From NCBI GenBank assembly GCA_946481625.1, contig CAMLOZ010000184.1, positions 1-6,978 of the forward strand: 6,978 nt of DNA. Reading direction: 5' to 3'. The notes below the pieces were generated by a model that worked only from the letters and a program-made list of their open reading frames with translations, had not been told where the DNA came from and made no database searches. Shown piece after piece: positions 1-5,433 of this stretch. The number at the start of each line of letters is the position of its first letter. Positions within the stretch are counted from its first letter, which is position 1. A program made the position numbers and the translations under genes. Source of the stretch: an uncultured Haloferula sp. (lineage in GTDB: Bacteria; Verrucomicrobiota; Verrucomicrobiae; Verrucomicrobiales; Akkermansiaceae).

Positions 1-143
1 GCCAGCCCGGCCTGGGTCGCGACGAAAGCGACACGCGGACCGCTGCCGCCCTCCGCCACCGCCGCGGATCTGTCTTTGAGGAAAAACCAAGCCCCGGCCG
101 CGAGGGCCAAGAGCAGAAGCAGCAGGATCGGAGCGCGCTTCAA
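1..143 (-). CDS. N-terminus of a membrane-anchored or exported protein of unknown function (partial)
   Basis: Only the first 47 codons are present; the gene runs off the left edge. The start is uncertain. No in-frame ATG exists, so a TTG start at 141-143 (MKRAP...) or nine bases further upstream at 150-152 is assumed; neither has a Shine-Dalgarno sequence. The N-terminus is a basic residue pair followed by a hydrophobic run (LLLLLLALAAGAWFFL, residues 7-22), which is a signal peptide or signal anchor. A short Ala/Gly/Ser-rich segment follows, then PRVAFVATQAGL, which reads like the first beta strand of a periplasmic binding-type or other Rossmann-like domain. That last point is only an impression. 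The gene starts 16 bases after the parB stop on the same strand, so the two are probably co-transcribed. I cannot name the family. Confidence 0.55.
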   Translation of the reverse strand, partial: MKRAPILLLLLLALAAGAWFFLKDRSAAVAEGGSGPRVAFVATQAGL

Positions 144-159
144 GGCAAGCAAGCCGGGT

Positions 160-1065
160 TCACATTTCGCCCACGCCGAGCAGCTCCAAGATCCGCTGCA
201 AATCGTCGTCTCCGTAATACTCGAGCTCGATCCGGCCCTTCTTCGAACCGGGATGGATCATCACGTGGGTGGCGAAACGGTCGCGGAGCTTGTTCTGCAG
301 CGCGCGCAGATGAGCATCCGGAGCAGCGGGAGAGGAGGCGGCGGAAATCGGCTTGGCGGCCTCGCTGGCCGCGGCGGCGGGATCGAAGGTCTGGGCCAGC
401 TTCTCGGCCGCGCGGACGTTCAATCCCTTCCGCAGGATCTGATCGGAAGCGAGGAGTTGCGCGTCCTTGTCCTTGATGGAGAGGATCGCCTTGCCGTGGC
501 CTACGGTGAGGCGGCCTTGGGCGACGAGCAATTGCACGTCCGGGTGGAGGTCGAGGAGGCGCATCGCGTTTGCCACGCTGGCGCGGGACTTGCCCACGCG
601 GGCGGCGATCTCTTCCTGCTTCATCGCGAACTCCTTCGCGAGGCGCACGTAGCCGGCGGCTTCTTCGATCGCATTGAGATCCTCGCGCTGGAGGTTCTCG
701 ATCAGCGCCATTTCAAGCACGTCGCGGTCGGAGGCTTCGCGCTCGATGACAGGGACGGTGACGAGACCGAGTTTCTTCGAGGCGCGCCAGCGGCGCTCGC
801 CGGCGATCAGCTCGTAATTCCCATTCACCGGCCGCACGATCAGCGGCTGGATGATGCCGTGCTGCCGGATCGACTCCATCAGCTCGTCCAGCGGCGTATC
901 GATGAAATGGGTGCGGGGCTGGAGGGGGCTCGGGACGACGCGATCGATCGCCACCTCGCGGGCGCGGCCGTGGCCATCCACGGAAGCCGCAGCGTCCGGG
1001 GAGGGGCTGCCAGGTTGTTTGCGGATCAGGGCTCCGAGCCCTTTTCCAAGTGCCGGTTTGGACAT
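160..1065 (-). CDS. parB: ParB/Spo0J chromosome partitioning protein
   Basis: A 301-residue ParB, the family's usual length. ParB is a DNA-binding CTPase clamp that loads at parS sites near the replication origin, spreads along DNA and works with the ATPase ParA and SMC in chromosome segregation. Visible landmarks: the N-terminal ParA-contacting peptide LGKGLGALIRK (residues 6-16); the ParB/Srx nucleotide-binding fold from about residue 35, with the GERRWRA box at 89-95 and ENLQREDLNAIEEA at 123-136; a helix-turn-helix at about 148-171 (QEEIAARVGKSRASVANAMR); an Ala/Ser/Pro-rich linker at about 228-250; and a C-terminal dimerisation domain at about 251-301. The start ATG at 1063-1065 is set by the MSKPALGKGL N-terminus. 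parA, usually just upstream, is absent: the upstream neighbour is the acyl-carrier lipoprotein gene. The intact ParA-contact peptide suggests that a ParA is encoded elsewhere. I saw no parS-like palindrome in the window. Confidence 0.95.
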   Translation of the reverse strand: MSKPALGKGLGALIRKQPGSPSPDAAASVDGHGRAREVAIDRVVPSPLQPRTHFIDTPLDELMESIRQHGIIQPLIVRPVNGNYELIAGERRWRASKKLGLVTVPVIEREASDRDVLEMALIENLQREDLNAIEEAAGYVRLAKEFAMKQEEIAARVGKSRASVANAMRLLDLHPDVQLLVAQGRLTVGHGKAILSIKDKDAQLLASDQILRKGLNVRAAEKLAQTFDPAAAASEAAKPISAASSPAAPDAHLRALQNKLRDRFATHVMIHPGSKKGRIELEYYGDDDLQRILELLGVGEM

Positions 1066-1131
1066 GGGGCGCGGAGCGTGGCAAAGGCCACCCCGGAAGC
1101 AAAGCCGATTCCCCGTTGCGGCCCGAATTTT

Positions 1132-1160
1132 AAAAAAATGCGCTTCGGTGTTGGCGGCAT
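1132..1160 (-). terminator. Putative rho-independent terminator after the acyl-carrier lipoprotein gene
   Basis: Read on the minus strand, positions 1160 to 1138 form a short hairpin: ATGC, one bulged C, GC, a 10-base loop, then GCGCAT. A run of seven T follows (complement of A at 1132-1138). It lies 32 bases past the stop at 1192 and before the parB start at 1065, so it would separate the two transcripts. The stem is only six pairs with a bulge, so its strength is doubtful. The T-run followed by AAAATTC could instead be AT-rich promoter DNA for parB. Confidence 0.35.
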
Positions 1161-1191
1161 TGGTGAATTGTGGAAAGACTGCCCGATTTCT

Positions 1192-1647
1192 CTATCTCGC
1201 GCCATGCGAGATCAAGGTCTGCACCGCATCCTCTACCGTCCGGATTTTCTCCGCGTCCTCGTCCTTGATCGAGAGGTTGAACTCCTCCTCGAAGGCCATG
1301 ACCAGTTCCACCACATCCAAGCTATCCGCGCCGAGATCCCGGGCGAGGTCCGCGGCAGGTGCCACCTTGTCTTCGTGCACCCCCAGTTGCTTCGCGACAA
1401 TACCGCGCACCTTGGCCATCACCTTCGCCGTCCTCGGGTCGGCGGCAGCGAGTTCGCTCATGGTGGGCACATCCGTGGAGTGAATCTCTCCGTCCCCTGT
1501 ATTCGGGCCCGGCGCTTCGCTGGCGAGCTTGGCCGCTCCCTCTTCCTGCCGCCCATGACCGGCCGAACCCGCATCGGGAGCACGTTTGCATCCCGGCAGG
1601 GCGAAGGCCCCGATCGAGAAGAGAATGAATGTCACCGGCTTCTTCAT
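1192..1647 (-). CDS. Lipoprotein with a C-terminal acyl carrier protein domain
   Basis: 151 residues from the ATG at 1645-1647; an in-frame ATG at 1660-1662 would add MPPLP. Two modules are visible. Residues 1-20 form a lipoprotein signal peptide: MKKPV, hydrophobic [11 protein letters not shown], lipobox LPGC with lipidatable Cys20 (Pro at -2 is atypical). After a polar, Gly/Ala/Glu-rich linker (about 21-66), residues 70-151 are a full acyl carrier protein fold. It has the phosphopantetheine site GADSLD (Ser109), the acidic recognition helix [12 protein letters not shown] and the expected [16 protein letters not shown] tail. ACPs carry acyl chains on 4'-phosphopantetheine and are normally cytoplasmic, so a lipid-anchored exported copy is unexpected. 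An internal ATG at 1459-1461 (residue 63) would give a normal 89-residue cytoplasmic ACP, but it too lacks a Shine-Dalgarno sequence, and the signal peptide is too good to dismiss. No fab genes adjoin it, so it is probably not the housekeeping acpP. The ACP domain is certain; the exported form is inferred. Confidence 0.8.
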   Translation of the reverse strand: MKKPVTFILFSIGAFALPGCKRAPDAGSAGHGRQEEGAAKLASEAPGPNTGDGEIHSTDVPTMSELAAADPRTAKVMAKVRGIVAKQLGVHEDKVAPAADLARDLGADSLDVVELVMAFEEEFNLSIKDEDAEKIRTVEDAVQTLISHGAR

Positions 1648-1699
1648 CGGCAAAGGAGGCATGAAACAAACCCGAATCTAGCCATTGCCAGGACCGAAT

Positions 1700-1724
1700 G
1701 CAACGCCGCTCGCGCGGCCGTTGC
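1700..1724. other. Hairpin, GCAACG-CCGC stem
   Basis: GCAACG (1700-1705) and CCGC (1706-1709) pair with GCGG (1714-1717) and CGTTGC (1719-1724). The loop is TCGC and one C is bulged at 1718, giving ten pairs. No T-run follows on either strand, so it is not a classical intrinsic terminator. It sits about 50-75 bases upstream of the acyl-carrier lipoprotein start and could lie in that gene's 5' leader or end the remnant gene's transcript. Function unknown. Confidence 0.35.
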
Positions 1725-1821
1725 TCTACGGCACCCATAGTATCTGGCAGTCCACGACCCGGCAAAGCGGAAGCCGACCGTTTCCCGAACCACAGCACCC
1801 CGTTGACCGGACCTTCGGCTG

Positions 1822-1999
1822 CTAGCGGGGAGGAGCTCCCACGCCGTATCCCCCGAGCAGGAAGAACGGTTTTCCCTCCATCGTCTCGAGGTGACGGTGA
1901 TCCGCCGCCACCCGCAGATCCGGAAGCGCGTGCAGCGGCACGATCAGGAGAGCCAGCAAGGCGGTGGCTAAGGAGGATCGATGCGTTCCGGAGATACCG
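1822..1999 (-). pseudogene. Frameshifted 5' remnant of a secreted glycoside hydrolase (DUF4038/GH140-like)
   Basis: Read on the minus strand, a frame ending at the stop 1822-1824 gives a hydrophobic stretch LATALLALLIVPLHALP followed by DLRVAADHRHLETMEGKPFF and LLGG, then a stop 12 codons after the GKPFF. A signal peptide followed by L-x-V-x-x-x-x-R-x-L-x-x-x-x-GKPFF-x-LG is how DUF4038-type (GH140-like) and related secreted glycosidases begin; these proteins are normally several hundred residues long. The hydrophobic frame has no usable start. The frame one base over reads RYLRNASILL just upstream, and dropping one base near 1969 joins the two into a coherent signal peptide (RYLRNASILL-ATALLALLIVP). 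I read this as a decayed gene that has lost its start, its frame and everything after about residue 55. The family match is by eye on some 20 residues, so a chance resemblance remains possible. Confidence 0.4.
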
Positions 2000-2003
2000 G
2001 GAG

Positions 2004-2154
2004 CCCCCCGGGGCTTGTCCGGATGCCGGCCATCCCCCCGGAAACAAAGCGGCCCTCGCGGTATTTCTCCGCGAGGGCCGATTGATCAGCAGCCGCTCAA
2101 TCCCCCCGGATATCGCGGCGCTGTCTGGGGATGTGGCGCATCTCGTCCCCCCGG
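2004..2154. repeat. Four direct copies of CCCCCCGG
   Basis: The octamer CCCCCCGG occurs at 2004-2011, 2034-2041, 2102-2109 and 2147-2154, all in the same orientation within 151 bases, with copy-to-copy distances of 30, 68 and 45. Flanking bases differ between copies, so this is not a tandem duplication of a longer unit. I did not notice the octamer elsewhere in the window. It could be a protein-binding cluster, the remains of an older repeat, or compositional bias in non-coding DNA. Confidence 0.4.
2041..2080 (-). terminator. Perfect 12-bp hairpin, possible terminator on the minus strand
   Basis: CGGCCCTCGCGG (2050-2061) and CCGCGAGGGCCG (2069-2080) are exact inverted copies separated by a 7-base AT-rich loop (TATTTCT). 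On the minus strand the stem is followed by CTTTGTTTC, a moderately T-rich tail suited to an intrinsic terminator. On the plus strand it is followed by ATTGATCAGC, which is not. No minus-strand gene is recognisable upstream of it. It may end antisense transcription, be a relic of a lost gene, or be part of a repeat element together with the CCCCCCGG copies on both sides. Confidence 0.45.
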
Positions 2155-2443
2155 AGGATCTGCGCTACGAGTGAGGTTTATATTGAAAACGCACGGATCG
2201 TCAAGATCCCCGTGGCAATTTGCACCCCACGCAATCGCGTAGGGTTCACGTTACCTCCCCGGCGGCGGGTGGACAAAAACGTGCACGAAACGGGGGCCAA
2301 ATTGCTTTTCGCCTCCTGATTATCACCGGTTGAAGGCCCGGTGCCGCGTGACATCCTTTGCAAGCGCGGGGTTTTTCAGACTTCCCGATATCATGGCATG
2401 CGCGGTGCAAATCAATAGAACGGGTGAACCAACCCTCTACGCC

Positions 2444-2605
2444 ATGCTTTGCTGGACTTTCATGATCCTCGGGGTTGCCTTGATCGCCGGGATTCTGGGC
2501 TTCGGGCTGCTCGCGGGAGGGGTGGCCACGCTCGCCAAGGTCCTCTTCGTCGCCTTCCTGATCGTATGGATCGCCAGCCTGGTCTCCAGCCGCCGGATGG
2601 TGTGA
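2444..2605 (+). CDS. Small DUF1328 family membrane protein
   Basis: A 53-residue protein made almost entirely of two hydrophobic helices (about 3-23 and 28-47), ending in a short basic tail (SSRRMV). The pattern MLCWTFMILGVALIAGILGF, then GLLAGGVATLAKVLF, then a second helix matches DUF1328 (YtjA-like) proteins in sequence and length. These are inner-membrane proteins of unknown function in many Gram-negative bacteria; AKxLF after the central Gly/Ala-rich turn is their typical core. The frame is open further upstream to a TTG at 2330, but the family begins at this ATG, so it is chosen. The leader (ACCCTCTACGCC) has no Shine-Dalgarno sequence. The gene precedes cbpA-cbpM by 86 bases on the same strand with a possible terminator between, so it is probably its own unit. 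Confidence 0.85.
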   Translation: MLCWTFMILGVALIAGILGFGLLAGGVATLAKVLFVAFLIVWIASLVSSRRMV

Positions 2606-2614
2606 CCTCTTCGG

Positions 2615-2657
2615 GTCGGCGGATCCGAATGCAATCCGCATCCGACAACGATTGATT
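2615..2657 (+). terminator. Putative terminator between the DUF1328 gene and cbpA
   Basis: GTCGG-CGGAT (2615-2624) pairs with ATCCG (2634-2638) and CCGAC (2642-2646). The loop has nine bases and CAT at 2639-2641 is bulged, giving ten pairs. The moderately T-rich tail AACGATTGATTTTCC follows. It starts ten bases after the DUF1328 stop. The bulge and the interrupted T-run make it a weak or leaky terminator at best. Confidence 0.4.
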
Positions 2658-2691
2658 TTCCTCCGGGACGCGCCAGTCTGCTAGGGAGCAG

Positions 2692-3654
2692 ATGGCCAAG
2701 GTAAAATTCAGGGACTATTACGAGGTGCTCGGGGTGACACGGGATGCGAGCCAGGACGAGATCCGGAAGGCGTTCCGCAAGCTCGCCCGCAAGCATCATC
2801 CCGACGTCGCGGAGAACAAGGCGACGGCGGAGGAGAAGTTCAAGGAGATCAACGAGGCCTACGAGGTGCTCGGCGATCCCGAGAAGCGGAAGAAGTATGA
2901 CCAGCTTGGCGAGCACTGGAAGCATGGCGGCGATTTCGGCGGAGCGGGCGGCGGAGCCTTCTGGCCGGAGTCCGGGGCCGAGGACACGGGGGGGCAATGG
3001 CACTTCGAAGGCACCGGTTTCAGCGACTTCTTCGAGAATTTCTTCGGCAGCCGGGCTTCGCGCGGCGGCTTCACCTCCCACGGACCGGGCGGCGCGAGGA
3101 GTGCCACCGCGCGGCGGGGACGCGACATCGAGTCCGAGATCCTCGTCACCCTGGACGAGGCGATGCACGGCTCCGAGCGTTCGCTGGTCATTCAGCCGCA
3201 GGCCCGCGGAGGCGAGCGCCAGACCGTGACGATCCGGATTCCGAAGGGGATTACCGAGGGACAATTGATCCGCGCGGCGGGCCTCGGAGAGCCGGGACAG
3301 GCAGGGGGCACCCCGGGCGATCTTTTCCTGCGGGTGAGGCTGGAGCGCCATCCCTACTTCCGCGCTGAAGGGCACGATCTCTACTACGACCTCCGGCTTG
3401 CTCCGTGGGAATGTGTGCTCGGGGCCACGGTGCCGGTGCGCACCCCGCACGGCGAAACCAAGATCAAGGTGCCCGCCGGGACCGAGCCGGGCACCGAGTT
3501 CCGCTTGGCGGGAAAGGGCCTGCCGAAGGGCAAGACCGGCACCTTCGGCGATCTCTTCGCGGTGGTGCAGGTCGTGATGCCCACGAAGGCCGGCGACGAG
3601 GAACGCCGTCACTGGCAGGTGCTGGCGGATGCTTCGAAATTCAACCCGAGATGA
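2692..3654 (+). CDS. cbpA: Class II DnaJ co-chaperone, CbpA-like (J domain, no zinc finger)
   Basis: A 320-residue J-domain protein. The J domain spans about residues 7-72 (RDYYEVLGVTRDAS, HPD at 36-38, KFKEINEAYEVLGDPEKRKKYD) and stimulates the ATPase of DnaK (Hsp70). Residues 79-128 are a Gly/Phe-rich linker with the FSDFFENFFG element. The zinc-finger CxxCxGxG repeats of DnaJ are absent, so substrate-binding beta domains I and II follow directly (about 144-300: GRDIESEILVTLDEAMHGSE, then IRIPKGITEGQLIRAAGLGE, GDLFLRVRLERHPYFRAEG, VPAGTEPGTEFRLAGKGLP). This architecture and the adjacent cbpM identify CbpA rather than DnaJ. E. coli CbpA also binds curved DNA; whether this protein does cannot be read from sequence. 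AGGGAG at 2683-2688 lies close upstream of the ATG and is the best Shine-Dalgarno match in the window. The stop is followed after one base by the cbpM start, indicating a two-gene operon. Confidence 0.95.
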   Translation: MAKVKFRDYYEVLGVTRDASQDEIRKAFRKLARKHHPDVAENKATAEEKFKEINEAYEVLGDPEKRKKYDQLGEHWKHGGDFGGAGGGAFWPESGAEDTGGQWHFEGTGFSDFFENFFGSRASRGGFTSHGPGGARSATARRGRDIESEILVTLDEAMHGSERSLVIQPQARGGERQTVTIRIPKGITEGQLIRAAGLGEPGQAGGTPGDLFLRVRLERHPYFRAEGHDLYYDLRLAPWECVLGATVPVRTPHGETKIKVPAGTEPGTEFRLAGKGLPKGKTGTFGDLFAVVQVVMPTKAGDEERRHWQVLADASKFNPR

Positions 3655-3655
3655 G

Positions 3656-3985
3656 ATGACCACCTACCGACAGGACATCGGGCGCGGACTTCCGGCCCCG
3701 CAGGCCTTGGAGACGGAGGACTTCCACGACCTGAGCCGCGCGGCGGAACTCTGTAACATGCATCCGGAAATGATCCTGGAGTATGCCCGCGCCCAGGTCA
3801 TCGGGCTGGTGCAGGAAGGCGATCTGTATCACCTGGACAGCCGGGCCATCCACCGCCTGCGCCAGATCGCGGTGCTGCGGGAAGAGCGCGGGATGAGCCT
3901 GCGCACCATCCGGTTTGTCATGGAGCTCATGGAGCGCCTCGATGCGGCGGAGCAGGAATTGCGGGTGCTGCGGGAGCGGATCTGA
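3656..3985 (+). CDS. cbpM: CbpM-like chaperone modulator (MerR-like helix-turn-helix)
   Basis: A 109-residue protein in the CbpM/MerR-like family. Residues about 22-63 form a truncated MerR-type winged helix (FHDLSRAAELCNMHPEMILEYARAQVIGLVQEGDLYHLDSRAIH). Residues about 64-90 continue the helical bundle (RLRQIAVLREERGMSLRTIRFVMEL), and the end is a short coiled coil (MERLDAAEQELRVLRERI). E. coli CbpM, similar in length and ending, binds the CbpA J domain and blocks both DnaK stimulation and DNA binding; the same role is inferred here. The frame is open from a TTG at 3629 inside cbpA, but the ATG at 3656, one base past the cbpA stop, fits tight coupling and family length. The first 20 or so residues (MTTYRQDIGRGLPAPQ...) exceed the E. 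coli N-terminus and are probably flexible. Confidence 0.88.
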   Translation: MTTYRQDIGRGLPAPQALETEDFHDLSRAAELCNMHPEMILEYARAQVIGLVQEGDLYHLDSRAIHRLRQIAVLREERGMSLRTIRFVMELMERLDAAEQELRVLRERI

Positions 3986-4183
3986 AAGCCGGGGGCCGCC
4001 TTCGTGAAAAAGCGATGAAGGCGTGGTGAAGCACCACCGGGCAGCCCTGTAAATTCCGGGTAAATGCGGAACCGAAGGTGGATAATGCCACATTGGTGGA
4101 ATAGTCCGCTCTTGTGATCCGTTACTTGAACTGGTCAACTGAGCGCGGGACGGCGACGGCCTTTTCGCCCTAACTTTCCCGAA
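3986..4183. other. Intergenic region after cbpM with two adjacent hairpins
   Basis: Twelve bases past the cbpM stop, CGCCTTC (3997-4003) pairs with GAAGGCG (4017-4023) around a 13-base loop containing AAAAA. Immediately after, GTGGTG (4023-4028) pairs with CACCAC (4032-4037) around an AAG triloop. No T-run follows either stem, so they may mark the transcript 3' end without acting as an intrinsic terminator. GATAAT at 4081-4086 resembles a -10 box for the next gene, but no -35 lies at the right distance. Nothing else is recognisable. Confidence 0.4.
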
Positions 4184-4203
4184 CCTCCTCCTATCTCCTC
4201 CTC
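4184..4203 (+). promoter_or_regulatory. Pyrimidine-rich translation leader in place of a Shine-Dalgarno sequence
   Basis: The 20 bases directly before the ATG at 4204 contain 19 pyrimidines, built from CCT/CTC repeats, with a single A at 4193. There is no AGGAGG-like element. Such a tract could bind ribosomal protein S1 in an SD-independent initiation. The effect is inferred; only the composition is seen. Confidence 0.45.
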
Positions 4204-5250
4204 ATGGGCTTCACCGATCTTGTCTCCAGCGGCCGCGGGCCGGGGATCATTGGCACTTTGATTGCCGTTTTCGTGCTCGTCGCTTTCGGCGCCCTCTATA
4301 CCTTGGTGTTTGATCCGAACAATCTGGAGAACCACAAGAAGATCGAAGCCGTCGTCCGCGACCTCGGCCTCGAGATCGATGGCAAGAAGACCCAGATCGA
4401 GTCCTACAAGAAGGAGGTGAAGCTCGTCGCCCAGCGCAAGGAGGAGGAACGGGAATTGAGCGAGCTCACCATCAAGGTGGAAGCGACCGCCAAGCGCATC
4501 GAGGAGGCCAAGGCCGAGCACGCTGGAGCCGCCGAGGCGATCAAGGCGGTGGAAAAGGAGTGGGAAGACTACAAGGAACAGTATCGCAGCGCCACCTGGG
4601 CGAAGGCCAAGGGCCGTGAACTCGGCACTCTCAAGCTTTCCGATGGCACCGTCTTTGAAAACACCACGATCCGGAAGATCGATCACGCGGGCATGGACGT
4701 CATGTGCTCCTCGGGACCGAAGAACATCAAGTTCGAGCTCCTGCCCATGGATTTGCAGGATGAATTCCAGTTCGACACGGTGAAACGCGACGACTTCGTG
4801 GCCAGCGAGAGTGCTGCGGAAGCCGTCCACATCGAGAGCGTTCAATACGCGCAAACGAAGGATCGCCGCGACGGGAAGATCCTTGCGCGGGCCGAGGCCA
4901 AAAAGAAGAAAGCCGATGCCGATCAAGCTTGGAAACAAGCCAAGGACGACGTCGAGCGTTACCGGATGGCCATCGCGAGGAAAAAGACCGACATCTCCGC
5001 CGAAAAGAAAAAGAACCTCAGCAAGGCGCCCCAGATGGAGGTGGAACTGCGCAAGCTGCAGGCCCAGGCCGACCAGAACAGCCGCTCGATCGGCGAGTTG
5101 GACCGGACTCGCAGGGACGCCGAGGTTTTGATCCGCACGCTGGATCGGGAAGTCGAAACGCTGAACGACGAGCTCATCCGGATGCAGAAGGAATATGCGG
5201 ACAAGAAGGCCGCGGAAGCCGCCGCAGCCGGTGCCGGGACGGCCGAGTAA
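4204..5250 (+). CDS. Membrane-anchored coiled-coil protein with an internal beta domain, function unknown
   Basis: A 348-residue protein I cannot assign to a characterised family. After a short N-terminus comes one membrane span at about 14-36 (IIGTLIAVFVLVAFGALYTLVF), lacking a cleavage motif, so it is a signal anchor with the rest probably outside the cytoplasmic membrane. Residues about 41-132 are a charged heptad-rich coiled coil. Residues about 138-192 form a compact beta domain: GTLKLSDGTVFENTTIRKID, then AGMDVMCSSGPKNIKFELLP and LQDEFQFD. This resembles a small domain frequent in Verrucomicrobia hypothetical proteins, with the outline dGt-y-nv-v-kv--dgi-i-h-sG---i-f--LP---q--f. A second coiled coil runs over about 225-338, ending in an Ala/Gly tail. 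The likely picture is a stalk folding back on itself with the beta domain at the hairpin tip, possibly a scaffold or adaptor in the envelope. It stands 183 bases before the prepilin gene on the same strand; co-transcription is possible but not shown. Confidence 0.8.
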   Translation: MGFTDLVSSGRGPGIIGTLIAVFVLVAFGALYTLVFDPNNLENHKKIEAVVRDLGLEIDGKKTQIESYKKEVKLVAQRKEEERELSELTIKVEATAKRIEEAKAEHAGAAEAIKAVEKEWEDYKEQYRSATWAKAKGRELGTLKLSDGTVFENTTIRKIDHAGMDVMCSSGPKNIKFELLPMDLQDEFQFDTVKRDDFVASESAAEAVHIESVQYAQTKDRRDGKILARAEAKKKKADADQAWKQAKDDVERYRMAIARKKTDISAEKKKNLSKAPQMEVELRKLQAQADQNSRSIGELDRTRRDAEVLIRTLDREVETLNDELIRMQKEYADKKAAEAAAAGAGTAE

Positions 5251-5299
5251 GGGCCGTCGGTTGAAATCGTGCGCGGACGCGCGGGCCGTTTTCGGCCGC
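5238..5299 (+). other. Two hairpins around and after the stop codon at 5248-5250
   Basis: GACGGCC (5238-5244) pairs with GGCCGTC (5252-5258), placing the TAA stop in the loop. Further on, 5281-5288 pairs with 5293-5299 around a TTTT loop (seven pairs, one bulged G). Neither is followed by a T-run. They may stabilise the 3' end of the coiled-coil gene's transcript; an intrinsic terminator is not supported. The rest of the gap up to 5394 shows only a 5-bp stem CCCGA/TCGGG at 5333-5347. Confidence 0.3.
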
Positions 5300-5433
5300 C
5301 TGCGGCACGAATTCCCGAGATAATCGGTGGCACCCGAGGATTTCGGGTTGAATCGCCGCCCGGAAGTGATGCCTTTGGAGCAGGATAGCCATCCGTGCCG
5401 CGCGGCAGGAAGGCGGCCGCAACCGATCTCGAC

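Larger units (their letters stand above)
1663..2443. other. Long stretch without an intact gene
   Basis: About 780 bases between the acyl-carrier lipoprotein gene (minus) and the DUF1328 gene (plus). Open frames exist on both strands, but their translations are low-complexity Pro/Arg/Gly-rich or match no family, as expected from GC-rich non-coding DNA. The left half carries a gene remnant (1822-1999). The middle carries the C-tract octamer repeats and a perfect hairpin. The right part (about 2155-2443) is less GC-rich, with stretches such as TTTATATTGAAAAC at 2177-2190 and a 5-bp hairpin GGATC/GATCC at 2195-2209. I saw no convincing promoter, RNA gene or repeat in that last part, though the promoters of the flanking divergent genes must lie in this interval. 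Confidence 0.6.

Noticed and set aside
1652..1681. A strong ribosome site (AAAGGAGG) before ATG AAA CAA ACC CGA ATC TAG on the plus strand
   Set aside because: The frame is only six codons and overlaps the other strand's lipoprotein leader; the purine tract is just the complement of CCTCCTTT there.
76..1740. A 554-codon open frame on the plus strand opposite parB and the acyl-carrier lipoprotein gene
   Set aside because: It lies antisense to two genes with clear families; its translation is His/Arg/Gly-rich with no domain, as expected of the shadow frame of GC-rich coding DNA.
1698..2174. A 158-codon plus-strand open frame in the gene-free interval
   Set aside because: Pro/Arg-rich with no recognisable domain, no ribosome site, and it runs opposite the better-supported gene remnant.
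2178..2363. A 61-codon minus-strand open frame in the gene-free interval
   Set aside because: No ribosome site, no membrane or family pattern, and composition resembling random non-coding DNA.
2437..3663. A 408-codon open frame on the minus strand opposite the DUF1328 gene and cbpA
   Set aside because: It covers two recognised genes antisense; its sequence is the Leu/Arg/Gly-rich mirror of their codons and has no family features.
4135..4938. A 267-codon open frame on the minus strand opposite the coiled-coil gene
   Set aside because: The long Leu/Asp/His runs are the complement of Lys/Glu-rich coiled-coil codons; no start context or family.
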